DNA of 47,011 nt from Flavobacterium flevense (GCF_900142775.1 NZ_FRCC01000017.1:1-47011), one strand, 5' to 3'. Numbered from the stretch's first letter, positions 27,148 to 35,524 are shown. Program-made: numbers and translations. The notes: a model not told the origin generated them from the letters alone.

Positions 27148-27173
27148 AAATATAAACAAAATTGTTTATATTT
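27148..27173 (+). promoter_or_regulatory. Inverted repeat and -7 element at the start of the AbiE-like operon
   Basis: AAATATAAACAA (27148-27159) and TTGTTTATATTT (27162-27173) are perfect 12-base inverted arms with a 2-base spacer. The right arm overlaps TATATTTG (27167-27174), a -7 element match, and the start codon follows at 27179. A transcript starting about 7 bases after the element would begin at or next to the ATG and so be nearly leaderless. The inverted repeat probably binds the helix-turn-helix antitoxin. Confidence 0.55.
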
Positions 27174-27178
27174 GTATT

Positions 27179-27676
27179 ATGAATATTTTAATAGAAAAAT
27201 ACAAAGGTATCCACCCTGGAATAATATTGGAACGCTTACTTAAGAAAAAAGCGATTTCACAGCGTCCTTTTGCCCTCTCTATTGGTGAACATCCGCAAAC
27301 ATTAAATGCAATTACTAAAGGCAAAAGAAAACTCAATATCGCTCTGGCTTTGAAAATTGAAGAAAAACTAAGTTTAGAAGAAGGATCTCTTGCTCTTCTA
27401 CAAACCTATTTTGATATTAAGGAAGAAAAAAGTAAAGCAAAACAAAATACTCCAGACTTAACTCTTTTAAGGAAATCTTTATTTTGGGATACAGACATTT
27501 CTAAAATTGATTGGCAAAAAAAAAGTATAGCCGTTATTAAACGGGTATTTGAACGTGGTAATGCTATTGAAATGGAAGAAATTAAACGTTTCTATAAAAG
27601 TGATCAAATAAAAAAAGCACTTGATCAAACAGTTCGTAAACCATACACTATTTATAAAAACAAAGAAAATACATAA
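27179..27676 (+). CDS. HTH antitoxin-like protein paired with an AbiEii-type toxin
   Basis: This 165-residue protein has an N-terminal helix-turn-helix resembling HigA/Xre proteins (HPGIILERLLKKKAISQRPFA, then LNAITKGKRKLNIALALKIEE; about residues 12-65), a linker, and a C-terminal segment LRKSLFWDTDISKIDWQKK (about 98-116) like a domain I recall as DUF6922, found next to nucleotidyltransferase toxins. The next gene starts with a one-base overlap, so the two are translated together. It probably autoregulates through the inverted repeat six bases before its start and serves as antitoxin; both roles are inferred. Confidence 0.78.
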   Translation: MNILIEKYKGIHPGIILERLLKKKAISQRPFALSIGEHPQTLNAITKGKRKLNIALALKIEEKLSLEEGSLALLQTYFDIKEEKSKAKQNTPDLTLLRKSLFWDTDISKIDWQKKSIAVIKRVFERGNAIEMEEIKRFYKSDQIKKALDQTVRKPYTIYKNKENT

Positions 27677-28323
27677 TGCTATATTATAATACTGTAAACG
27701 ATTTATTGAAAAACAGTTTAATAAAATTAATGCAATCTGATGTATTCAATGATTTTAGGCTTGTTGGCGGTACGGCATTGAGTTTACAAATAGGTCACAG
27801 AGAATCGATTGATATTGATCTATTTAGTGATTCAGAATATGGAACATTAGATTTTAATTCTATTGAAAACTATTTAAAAGCAAACTTTGAATATGTAGAT
27901 TTTTTGAATACAATTCCAGCAATGGGAAAATCCTATTTTATTGGAGAAAATAAACAAAATACGGTTAAGTTAGATGTATATTATACTGATACTTATATCC
28001 AACCTTATGTTGAAGTTGATGGTGTTAGAATGGCAACTATTGAGGAAATTATTGCAATGAAAATAGATGTTGTACAACGAGGAGGAAGAAAAAAAGACTT
28101 TTGGGATTTGCATGATTTATTACAATCATACAATATCAATCAAATGTTAGATTTACACCAGCAAAGATACCCCTACACACATGATAGAGATTTAATAATC
28201 CAAAACTTCACATCCTTTGAACAAGCTGATGAAGATTTCAATCCAATTTGTTTTAAAGGTAAATATTGGGAATTTATCAAAGAAGATTTTGAAGAAGTCA
28301 TTAATGAGTTTAAAAAGACATAA
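27676..28323 (+). CDS. AbiEii/AbiGii-type nucleotidyltransferase toxin
   Basis: This is a 215-residue DNA polymerase beta-like nucleotidyltransferase. Signature motifs are VGGTALSLQIGHRESIDIDL (about residues 30-49), with metal ligands Asp46 and Asp48, and a second conserved patch MKIDVVQRGGRKKDFWDLHD (about 129-148). Members act as type IV or related toxins (AbiEii, MenT) in phage abortive infection or tRNA modification. It is shorter than the classical AbiEii of about 300 residues, lacking part of the C-terminal helical region. It is coupled to the upstream HTH gene and is the last gene of the island. Confidence 0.85.
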   Translation: MLYYNTVNDLLKNSLIKLMQSDVFNDFRLVGGTALSLQIGHRESIDIDLFSDSEYGTLDFNSIENYLKANFEYVDFLNTIPAMGKSYFIGENKQNTVKLDVYYTDTYIQPYVEVDGVRMATIEEIIAMKIDVVQRGGRKKDFWDLHDLLQSYNINQMLDLHQQRYPYTHDRDLIIQNFTSFEQADEDFNPICFKGKYWEFIKEDFEEVINEFKKT

Positions 28324-28422
28324 TTTCTTTTTGACACCTTTAATATAGTTTTTCTATTAAGAAACGTACTCCTATTGTACACCTCCACCCTTACAAACCC
28401 TTTAAAAATAAGGATTATTACA

Positions 28423-28440
28423 TATTGTATCAGGAAATAA
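28423..28440 (+). repeat. Putative attR of the defence island
   Basis: TATTGTATCAGGAAATAA matches the last 18 bases of mnmE at 15 positions, in the same orientation. It lies 100 bases past the last defence gene and 106 bases before the next gene's 3' end. It is not itself in a gene. The rest of the 28324-28546 gap shows no supportable coding sequence. Confidence 0.55.
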
Positions 28441-28546
28441 ATAAATTTGCGGTTATAAATATCAGCTACCTTTAAATCATTAACTTGTCTGAATGTCCTA
28501 GCATGGTACTTCTCCCTATTTTCAATAATTAAAAACAAATCTAATC

Positions 28547-29041
28547 CTAATCATCGTCTGAATCAAAAAAAGTATCAGGATCAAAGGGAATATCATCATC
28601 CGGATCTTTATCATGGGCGCTTACTCCTGGCGGATTAAACAAACCCCATCTGTCAATGATATAATTCCATTGATCAAAACCGGCAACCCAATCTATAAAG
28701 AGTAATCTGAATTCTTCAATTTCAGCACGGAGTAAATCAATATAATCTTTATCTGAAATTGTTTCTTCATAGTGTAAACTTCCCGCTTGAACGTATAATT
28801 CACGTGCAGCTTTCCTGATAATGGTAGCATTTTCCATTTTTAAATCATATAAACCTATCCCGGCAACTCCTGCAATTTTAGCAGGAATTAAAAAAGCATT
28901 TTCCATCATAAACCGAACAGTCGTTTCCTGTAAAAACGCATTGTCTTTAGGCACTATTTCTGCCAGACCCATCGTGATTTTCAGGATCTGTTCTGCCTTT
29001 TGGTACAAAGGCATTTGCTTTAAATCATTGTGTTGAGACAT
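28547..29041 (-). CDS. Uncharacterised helical protein, possibly four-helix-bundle type
   Basis: This 164-residue protein is not recognised with certainty. It has amphipathic helices (about residues 8-30, 35-60, 65-95 and 98-120), with pieces such as LYQKAEQILKITMGL and ELYVQAGSLHYEE that recall the four-helix-bundle (bAvd/S23-like) family; no reverse transcriptase or rRNA gene, its usual company, is nearby. The C-terminus is very acidic (DPDDDIPFDPDTFFDSDDD). No signal peptide is seen. It lies just outside the island's right end and is not clearly part of the xylan locus. Translation is likely real: the frame is long and the composition protein-like. Confidence 0.6.
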   Translation of the reverse strand: MSQHNDLKQMPLYQKAEQILKITMGLAEIVPKDNAFLQETTVRFMMENAFLIPAKIAGVAGIGLYDLKMENATIIRKAARELYVQAGSLHYEETISDKDYIDLLRAEIEEFRLLFIDWVAGFDQWNYIIDRWGLFNPPGVSAHDKDPDDDIPFDPDTFFDSDDD

Positions 29042-29146
29042 TGTATTTTATTTAAATTTTTCACTACTATAACGCTAAAAGCAGGGCTTTTACTGCATCA
29101 TTTTACAAACAATAAATTGGATTTCTATCTTATAGTTGAATGACTC

Positions 29147-31918
29147 CTATTTTTTATTAATCGTAAAATCAAAAATCAGCTTTATCGACAATTTACCTCC
29201 CAAAACCCTTTTAGAAGCAAAGGTGTAAGGAAGTGATTGTGGCCCTAAGGCATCGGCTTTTTTGAATTTAGTTCCAATGGCCGGAATTCCATTCATAAAT
29301 GAAATAGCACCAGCAGAATGGGAAACGGTACTTTTAGCCGGATCAGGAGCTTCTTGCGGATTATATAATTTTAAAAACAAATCATCTGATTGAGAATATA
29401 CTTTGAATGTTTTCCCTTCGCTTAACGAAAATTCAGCCCAGTATAAATTCGAATAATACCCCTTAAATTCAGGATATTCAAAACCGGAATGTCCTGTAAT
29501 AGTATTATTAAAAGTTTTTTCCCAAACTCCGAATTCAGCACCTTTTAGCCTGTTTTTCCAAACACGATACGGACCATTTGCCATCATTTTCACTTTTACC
29601 ATTTCCGATTCGGGTAGATCAAAATCAATTCCTGCTGTGTAGGTCTTGCCTTTAGGTTCATATTCCAAATCCAGTTTTAATAATCCTGATGGTTCAATGG
29701 TCCATTTGAAAGCCTGCCTGTCTTTTTCAAAAGAAACACGTATACTATGTGATAATCCTTCCGTTTCATGCTTCACGCCAGCAACAACAATTGTGTTTTC
29801 AATAATTACAGGACCATTGGTAAAAGGAATGATTCCATCCTTACGACTTACTGATTTAAGCAATCCATCTTTTTTGCCAATAGCAATTTTAACTCCATTA
29901 CTTGTAATAAAAATGTATTCAGAATCGCTTTCACTGAAATTTATTTTCTCATCTATTGAAAATCTATTCAGTACTGTGGCTTCTTTTTTGGGAGTAGTCA
30001 CTGCATACGTCCAATTATAAATGTTTCTTCCAAAAGGATCCGTTGCTATCAATTCTAAAGCATGGGTGTTTTTCCAGCCTTCCACTAATGGTACTTGCAA
30101 TACCCCTTTTTCCATTGGTTTTAAATCTGAAATTAAAGGAGTTCCCTTGCTAACAATAATTTTTTTTCCATTTTCAGAATAATTGACCCAACGGTATTCC
30201 AATTTGCATTCGCCTAAAGAGGTAAACTGAAATCGATTTTCAATATTTAATTTTCCTTCAAATTGCGGAGTAATGTATTTCTCTTCTAATTGAATGGGAG
30301 ACCAAATTTTCTTAATGGTATAAAAACTCCCCTCTTTTTCAAGATACGGCCCCACAATTCCATCAGGAGCATGATTTCCATCGGAATCTAACAGTCCTGT
30401 GTCAGTTCTTTTGATAGATTCATCTGCCAGTACCCATAAAAACCCACCTGCACTCAGTGGATGATTCCACATTTTTTGCCAGTAATCATCAAGGCCTGCA
30501 CCATGACCACCATCATATAAACCATGTAAAAATTCTGTTGGAAAAAATATTTGTCGGGCTGCAAAGTGATCAAAAGCCAGATAATCATAATCAATATAAT
30601 GTGATGTAACTGTTTTCTCAAAAGCTCCCCATGGGTGCAGTACTTCTCTTTTTTGAATATCAACATTTGCAAAATCCTGATCATAGGCTGTATTCCAACC
30701 ACCTTCATTAGCATTATCCCATAAAATAATAGACGGATTATTCACATCTCGTTTGATCATTTCACGCAATAGCTTTTTTCCAATCTTTGTGTCGTAACTT
30801 GGTGCTTGCCATCCGCCTAATTCATTTAATACATACAATCCTAACGAATCGCAAACATTTAGTAAATGCTTATCATGTGGATAATGAGAGAATCGAATGG
30901 CGTTCATATTCATATCCTTGATGATATTTACCGTCTGTAGACTCAGTTTCTCGCTTGAAGTTCTTCCAAAATCAGGGTGAAAAGTATGACTGTTTACCCC
31001 CTTGAATTTAGTCTTCATGCCATTAACATAAATTCCATCGGCTTCACGAACTTCAACAGTTCTGAAACCTATTTTTTGCGAATATTGATGCAGCACTTTT
31101 TTTTCGCTATTCAACAACTTAAATAGTGCAATATAGCGGTGGGGATGTTCCGGTGACCATACCTTTGGATTAGAAAAAACGCCATTCACTCTTATAGAAT
31201 CACCGTTTTTTATATTTTTTTGCTCAAATACTTTCTGGATATTATTTTTAAAATCTACAATAGAAACTTCAACTGAAGAAGCATTTTTGACTCCTTTTAA
31301 AAATACGTCAGCTTTAAAATCCCCATTGGCTCTGGCATCGATAGCAACCCGGTCTATATATTCTTTGGGATTAACCCGCAAATAAACAGGTCTGAAGATG
31401 CCACCAAAAATCCAGTAATCGGCATTTCGTTCCGCCTGATTTACGGATTCATTATCAGAATGTTTTTTTACCCTAACTTCTAATAAATTACTTTGTCCCA
31501 ACTTTAACGCATTAGTCACATCAAATGAAAATTCATAAAAGGCTCCTTGATGGGTGCCTATAACTTTTCCATTAAGTTTCACCTCACAATCTGTCATAAC
31601 CCCTTCAAAAACCAAGTCAATTTGTTTATTCTTCCAATTTTCATTTCCTTCAAAGGAAAATCGATAAAGTCCTTCTTCATTTATTCTGTCTTCAAATTTG
31701 TCATGCCCGTAATTATAGCTACCATATCCCTGCTGTTCCCAACAAGAAGGAACCTGGATGGTTTTCCATGTTTTACTATTGGCACCGGCGGTACAATAAA
31801 ATTCCCATGTGGTGGTGTTATCAGCCCCTGTACCTGATAAATACTGGATAAGAGATTGCTGAGCTTGCGATTGTGCCGGCAGAAAAATTATTAGAAAAAG
31901 TAAAAAGACTTTTTTCAT
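29147..31918 (-). CDS. Secreted glycoside hydrolase family 2 enzyme
   Basis: This is a 923-residue GH2 exo-glycosidase with a signal peptide (residues 1-19, cleaved near SQAQQ). It carries the jelly-roll sugar-binding domain (WKTIQVPSCWEQQGYG, LVFEGVMTDCEVKLNGK), an immunoglobulin-like domain, and a TIM barrel with NAIRFSHYPHD and the acid/base Glu in ILWDNANEGGW. A Glu in PTEFLHGLYDGG is a possible nucleophile. C-terminal beta domains follow. Activity could be beta-galactosidase, beta-glucuronidase or another exo-activity; the xylan context favours removing a side sugar, but this is not decided by sequence. It is divergent from the LacI-type regulator gene. Confidence 0.85.
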   Translation of the reverse strand: MKKVFLLFLIIFLPAQSQAQQSLIQYLSGTGADNTTTWEFYCTAGANSKTWKTIQVPSCWEQQGYGSYNYGHDKFEDRINEEGLYRFSFEGNENWKNKQIDLVFEGVMTDCEVKLNGKVIGTHQGAFYEFSFDVTNALKLGQSNLLEVRVKKHSDNESVNQAERNADYWIFGGIFRPVYLRVNPKEYIDRVAIDARANGDFKADVFLKGVKNASSVEVSIVDFKNNIQKVFEQKNIKNGDSIRVNGVFSNPKVWSPEHPHRYIALFKLLNSEKKVLHQYSQKIGFRTVEVREADGIYVNGMKTKFKGVNSHTFHPDFGRTSSEKLSLQTVNIIKDMNMNAIRFSHYPHDKHLLNVCDSLGLYVLNELGGWQAPSYDTKIGKKLLREMIKRDVNNPSIILWDNANEGGWNTAYDQDFANVDIQKREVLHPWGAFEKTVTSHYIDYDYLAFDHFAARQIFFPTEFLHGLYDGGHGAGLDDYWQKMWNHPLSAGGFLWVLADESIKRTDTGLLDSDGNHAPDGIVGPYLEKEGSFYTIKKIWSPIQLEEKYITPQFEGKLNIENRFQFTSLGECKLEYRWVNYSENGKKIIVSKGTPLISDLKPMEKGVLQVPLVEGWKNTHALELIATDPFGRNIYNWTYAVTTPKKEATVLNRFSIDEKINFSESDSEYIFITSNGVKIAIGKKDGLLKSVSRKDGIIPFTNGPVIIENTIVVAGVKHETEGLSHSIRVSFEKDRQAFKWTIEPSGLLKLDLEYEPKGKTYTAGIDFDLPESEMVKVKMMANGPYRVWKNRLKGAEFGVWEKTFNNTITGHSGFEYPEFKGYYSNLYWAEFSLSEGKTFKVYSQSDDLFLKLYNPQEAPDPAKSTVSHSAGAISFMNGIPAIGTKFKKADALGPQSLPYTFASKRVLGGKLSIKLIFDFTINKK

Positions 31919-32333
31919 AGATTTTTGTATTAATATTAAAATAAAAGCTAGATTATATCAAAAAACTGTGTAATATAATTGATATTTAAATTACAACCCA
32001 AAAAACTAATTATTTAATTATAAATACTTTAAAACAAATTGTGTCAGCTTCGCCCCACTTGCCTATTTAAAGTTATATTTCTTTTCACAAATTTGCCGGC
32101 AGGAATAAGTGATTCTCTTTTTTAATTAAACATTTGTTTTATTTACTTTAGTGTAAACATTCTTTTACATATTGTGCAATTAAAACTTTATTCTTACTTT
32201 CGACAGCAAGCTGAATTTAGTGTATCTACAAAAATCGCTGTTATCTGTTTTATTTTCAAAAAAACATCCGCTTAACACATTACAACAAAATACTTTAAAA
32301 TATGTACATTTGTAATTCATACACTATTTTTTT
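31919..32333. promoter_or_regulatory. Intergenic region between the GH2 gene and the LacI-type regulator gene
   Basis: These 415 bases have no supportable gene. They contain divergent promoters: a -7 element TACATTTG at 32305-32312 serves the regulator. Around 32146-32170 half sites TTTAC, GTAAA and TTTAC alternate, and AAACATTTGTTT, an imperfect palindrome, lies just before them; these could bind a regulator. A TGCCGGCA palindrome is at 32094-32101. The rest is AT-rich with nothing recognised. Confidence 0.5.
32305..32312 (+). promoter_or_regulatory. -7 element of the LacI-type regulator promoter
   Basis: TACATTTG matches the Bacteroidota -7 consensus and lies 21 bases before the start codon at 32334, leaving a leader of roughly 15 bases. 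No clear -33 TTG at normal spacing was seen. Confidence 0.45.
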
Positions 32334-33365
32334 ATGGAAGAAAATAAAGACATTACTATCTACGATATAGCAAGCAAATTAAATCTGGCCACATCAACTA
32401 TATCGAGAGCCTTGAAAGACCACCATTCCATTAGTGAAAAAACTATAAAAAAAGTAAAAAAAACAGCCGAAGAAATGGGATATGTTCCCAATACTTTAGC
32501 AGCCGGATTACGTGGTAACAAGACTAAAACAATAGGTGTATTAATTCCTACTGTTACGCAACCTTTCTTATCTTCCCTTATTAGTGGTATCGAAATCACC
32601 GCACAAAAATCAGGTTATAATGTTATTATTATGCAATCTAATGACTCCTATGAAGCGGAAGTTAGTATGGCAAAATCATTATATGGCAGCAGAGTGAGTG
32701 GCGTTATTTGTTCTTTAGCAATGAAAACAACAGATACTTCCCATTTCCATCAATTTGTAGGCAACAATATTCCATTGGTCTTTGTAGATAGGGTTCCTAA
32801 AGATTTTAATACTTTTCGAGTAATAATTGACAACTACGCAGCCGGTTTCAAGGCTACCGAACATCTTATAGAACAAGGCTGTACCCGTATAGGTCATTTA
32901 ACAGCGGGATCTAAATTTGGTAACTTATATACTGAAAGGATGCGTGGTTATACAGATGCTTTGAAAAAACATAATTTACCAACAGATAAAGAACTTATTG
33001 TAGACTTAGAATCGGTAACTTATAGCGAAGGGGTAAAAGCCAGCAACAAGCTACTCAGTTTAAAAACACCTCCTGATGGAATTTTTGCTTCAGGGGATAT
33101 TATGGCGGTAAGTGCTATACAAAGTGCCAAGAAAAAGGGAATGAGAGTTCCGGAAGATATTGCAATTATTGGTTTCAACAATGACCCCATTTCTGAAATT
33201 ATTGATCCTAATTTATCTACGATTACTCATCCGGCAGCAAAAATGGGACAAATTTCTGCCGAAATTATTTTAAAAAATATTAAGTCGCCTAAAAAAGAAG
33301 ATGTTAAAGAAATCACTTTTCTAAATACCGAAGTGCTAATCAGGGAATCATCTAAAAGGAAATAA
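32334..33365 (+). CDS. LacI family transcriptional regulator
   Basis: This is a 343-residue LacI/GalR-type regulator. The DNA-binding domain at residues 7-55 has TIYDIASKLNLATSTISRAL and the hinge MGYVPNTLAAGLRGNKT; the periplasmic-binding-protein-like effector domain follows (IGVLIPTVTQPFLSSLISGI, FASGDIMAVSAIQSAKKKG, DIAIIGFNNDPISEIIDPNLSTI). It sits inside the xylan locus and is the likely regulator of it, responding to a xylose- or uronate-related ligand. A candidate operator of the LacI type lies at 37860-37871. A terminator follows its stop. Target and ligand are inferred. Confidence 0.93.
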   Translation: MEENKDITIYDIASKLNLATSTISRALKDHHSISEKTIKKVKKTAEEMGYVPNTLAAGLRGNKTKTIGVLIPTVTQPFLSSLISGIEITAQKSGYNVIIMQSNDSYEAEVSMAKSLYGSRVSGVICSLAMKTTDTSHFHQFVGNNIPLVFVDRVPKDFNTFRVIIDNYAAGFKATEHLIEQGCTRIGHLTAGSKFGNLYTERMRGYTDALKKHNLPTDKELIVDLESVTYSEGVKASNKLLSLKTPPDGIFASGDIMAVSAIQSAKKKGMRVPEDIAIIGFNNDPISEIIDPNLSTITHPAAKMGQISAEIILKNIKSPKKEDVKEITFLNTEVLIRESSKRK

Positions 33366-33372
33366 TTAAAAC

Positions 33373-33410
33373 AAAAAAACTCATTGACAAGATTATCAAT
33401 GAGTTTTTTT
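33373..33410. terminator. Bidirectional terminator between the regulator and esterase genes
   Basis: A perfect 15-base stem (33373-33387 with 33396-33410) has an 8-base loop, with a run of A on one side and T on the other. It lies between convergent genes and can end transcription from both strands. Confidence 0.88.
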
Positions 33411-33424
33411 GTTTGATTCTGATT

Positions 33425-35350
33425 TTATTTTTTCACCTCAAAAGGACTTGCTGGCAATCCCTCTTTTGAAAATAAATTGGCATCAGCCGGATTGTTATCC
33501 CAGGCATATCGCACCATAATGGGATTAGGAACTTTTTCATTCCAAACCGCTACTTTATTACCAATTAATTTCGCTTTTGCCCAAACAAAGTTTTTTCCAT
33601 CATTTGAAATGGCAAAAGACTTTAATTCGTTAGCATTTTTTACTATTAATCCACCACCTGTGTTTTTGAAAGTAATGATAACTTTATCTTTTTCGAATAC
33701 CGTAGTCTCCGGCATGGGACTGGATGCATTCAACTCTTTTTCACCATACGCTATTTTACGGGCTAACAATGCCAAGCGATTTCCTACGTCTTCTTTGTTC
33801 AATGGATGAATGTCGTTCCATTCGCCCAAATCAATAGCAACAGCCATAGCCGTATTAGGGACACTTAATGTTTCTAATTGTGCTTGTCTTAAAACTGCCC
33901 AGTTACTTTCTCTTGGTTCTGCATAAGTTTCCATATAATTAGGCAATTGCACATATAGAAAAGGAAAATCTTCCTGCCCCCATTTTGTTCTCCAATCCTT
34001 TATTAACGCGGGTAATGTTTTAGCATACAATTTAGGATTTCCGGCATTTGATTCTCCCTGATACCACAAGACTCCTTTTATTTTCAAATGAGTTAAAGGC
34101 GCTATCATAGCGTTAAATAATCCCTTCGGTTTCCAACGGATAAATGTGGGGCCCTGTAGAGGTTTCATTGCAGCACCTAACTTGTATTTCCAGGTTCCTT
34201 TTAAATCAATGGTATCGTTGCCTACTGCCAAAAAATAAGGTTTGTCTTCTACAAATCCGCCTCTTCCGGCATTATTAATTACTCTTATCGAAATGGTGTT
34301 TTTTCCTTCCTTCAATACATCAGCATTCACATCATACCTGCGTGGCGGATATTGGTAACTGGTAGTTCCAATCATTTGGTCATTTACATAAATAAAATCC
34401 TGATCTACAATGCGTCCCATAAATAATTTAGCCGGTTTACCCACCATTGCTTTTGGGACTTCAATTTCTTTGCGAAACCAGACTACGCCATTTACATTTC
34501 CTAATGAAGTATCAGCCCAATAATTGGGTATTTGCATGGTATCCCAATCTTTATCGTAAGTGCCTGCCAGATCCCAATGATTCTCTAAACCTAAATCGGT
34601 TTTATTCAATACATCATACCAGTCATCATTTCGTTTTTTATCACCAGCTTCAATTTCCTGGATTAACGCTTTATTTTTAAACTTTTGACTTTCCTGATAC
34701 GCTTCCGGAAAAGCCTTTAAAGCATCATCACTCAACCAGGATTCTATTGGAGAACCACCTAATGCTGAATTTATAATTCCTATTGGAATCTGTTGTTTTT
34801 CATAAATTGCTTTGGCAAAAAAATAAGCCACTCCGGAAAACTCCAGCACAGTTTTAGGATCTGCCGAAACCCACTTTCCGGCATCTAAGTCTGTTTGTTC
34901 TTTATTAAAATCATATTTATCAGGTACTAAAAATTGTCGGATATTTGAGTTTTCAGCATTCTTGATTACAGCATCATATTTTTCTTTTAAGCGTTCCATG
35001 GGCAACTCCATATTAGATTGTCCGGAACATATCCAGACATCTCCAAACAGAATATCTTTTACCCGGATTTCATTAGTTGCCCTAAAAACCATTTCATAAG
35101 GGCCACCGGCATTTTGAGCCGGTAACTGAATATTCCAGTTTCCTTCCGCATCCGCTTTTGCAGTATATATTTTAGTTTTAAATTCTAATTTAATGGATTC
35201 ATTTGGCGCAGCCCAACCCCAAATTTTTACTTTTTCATTTCTTTGCAAAACAACACCATCACTAATTAATTTAGGAAGTTTAATTTGAGAAAGAATAATA
35301 TTAGATGGAATGAAAAGCAGAACAATTAGTGCAATTTTTAATTTATTCAT
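33425..35350 (-). CDS. Secreted SGNH-type carbohydrate esterase (sialate O-acetylesterase / acetylxylan esterase family)
   Basis: This 641-residue SGNH hydrolase is expected to remove acetyl groups from sugars. The start at 35350 gives a clean signal peptide (MNKLKIALIVLLFIP); a Met 7 codons upstream (35371) is an alternative. The catalytic Ser is in VWICSGQSNMELP, with ALGGSPIESW, WYQGESNAG and DIHPLNKEDVG (Asp and His) completing the SGNH blocks. A galactose-binding-like domain is inserted at about residues 250-370, as in sialate O-acetylesterase-type proteins. In this locus the likely substrate is acetylated xylan. It is downstream of the GH3 gene on the same strand, separated by a palindromic repeat. 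Confidence 0.85.
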   Translation of the reverse strand: MNKLKIALIVLLFIPSNIILSQIKLPKLISDGVVLQRNEKVKIWGWAAPNESIKLEFKTKIYTAKADAEGNWNIQLPAQNAGGPYEMVFRATNEIRVKDILFGDVWICSGQSNMELPMERLKEKYDAVIKNAENSNIRQFLVPDKYDFNKEQTDLDAGKWVSADPKTVLEFSGVAYFFAKAIYEKQQIPIGIINSALGGSPIESWLSDDALKAFPEAYQESQKFKNKALIQEIEAGDKKRNDDWYDVLNKTDLGLENHWDLAGTYDKDWDTMQIPNYWADTSLGNVNGVVWFRKEIEVPKAMVGKPAKLFMGRIVDQDFIYVNDQMIGTTSYQYPPRRYDVNADVLKEGKNTISIRVINNAGRGGFVEDKPYFLAVGNDTIDLKGTWKYKLGAAMKPLQGPTFIRWKPKGLFNAMIAPLTHLKIKGVLWYQGESNAGNPKLYAKTLPALIKDWRTKWGQEDFPFLYVQLPNYMETYAEPRESNWAVLRQAQLETLSVPNTAMAVAIDLGEWNDIHPLNKEDVGNRLALLARKIAYGEKELNASSPMPETTVFEKDKVIITFKNTGGGLIVKNANELKSFAISNDGKNFVWAKAKLIGNKVAVWNEKVPNPIMVRYAWDNNPADANLFSKEGLPASPFEVKK

Positions 35351-35376
35351 TTTGTATGTTTTTATTTTCATAAAAG

Positions 35377-35515
35377 CTTTGAATTGCCTCCAGCTTTAGA
35401 CGGAGAAATAGAATTAAGAATTGAATTCATTGGCTTTAGCCAAAATTATTTTTCTTTTGGCTAAAGCCAATTTCATATTTATTTTACTCCAGCTAAAGCT
35501 GGAGGCAATTCAAAG
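35377..35515. repeat. Nested inverted repeat (REP-like) between GH3 and esterase genes
   Basis: Outer arms of 23 bases match perfectly (35377-35399 and 35493-35515). Inner arms of 17 bases also match perfectly (35429-35445 and 35455-35471), and each inner arm is itself a TTGGCTTTAGCCAA palindrome. The right outer arm overlaps the perfect palindrome CTCCAGCTAAAGCTGGAG (35487-35504); the left copy is degenerate at two bases. I recall similar CCAGCTTTAGCTGG and GGCTTTAGCC palindromes dispersed in Flavobacterium genomes. The element fills almost the whole gap between two same-strand genes. Confidence 0.8.
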
Positions 35516-35524
35516 TTCTATTAA

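Larger units (their letters stand above)
15671..28440. mobile_element. Putative integrated defence island in the mnmE 3' end (no integrase seen)
   Basis: About 12.75 kb between two imperfect 18-base direct repeats contains only defence or toxin-antitoxin genes: hsdR, hsdM, hsdS, mcrB, mcrC, a HipBST triad and an AbiE-like pair. Core-type genes lie to the left and a xylan locus to the right. No integrase, transposase or mobilisation gene is present between the repeats, so the element would be non-autonomous or would have lost its integrase. The boundaries are inferred from the repeats and gene content, not from comparison with an empty site. Confidence 0.55.

Noticed and set aside
28455..28522. 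Minus-strand LGHSD and, in another frame, VADIYNR, recalling the C-terminal boxes of a tyrosine recombinase next to the putative attR
   Set aside because: The two pieces are in different frames, spacing is wrong, no HxxR or other catalytic box is present, and a four-residue match in a short stretch is expected by chance. Worth only a quick look when an empty site is compared.
28173..28538. 121-residue minus-strand open frame overlapping the end of the AbiE-like toxin gene
   Set aside because: It needs a TTG start, overlaps a well supported gene on the other strand, crosses the putative att repeat and shows no recognisable domain.
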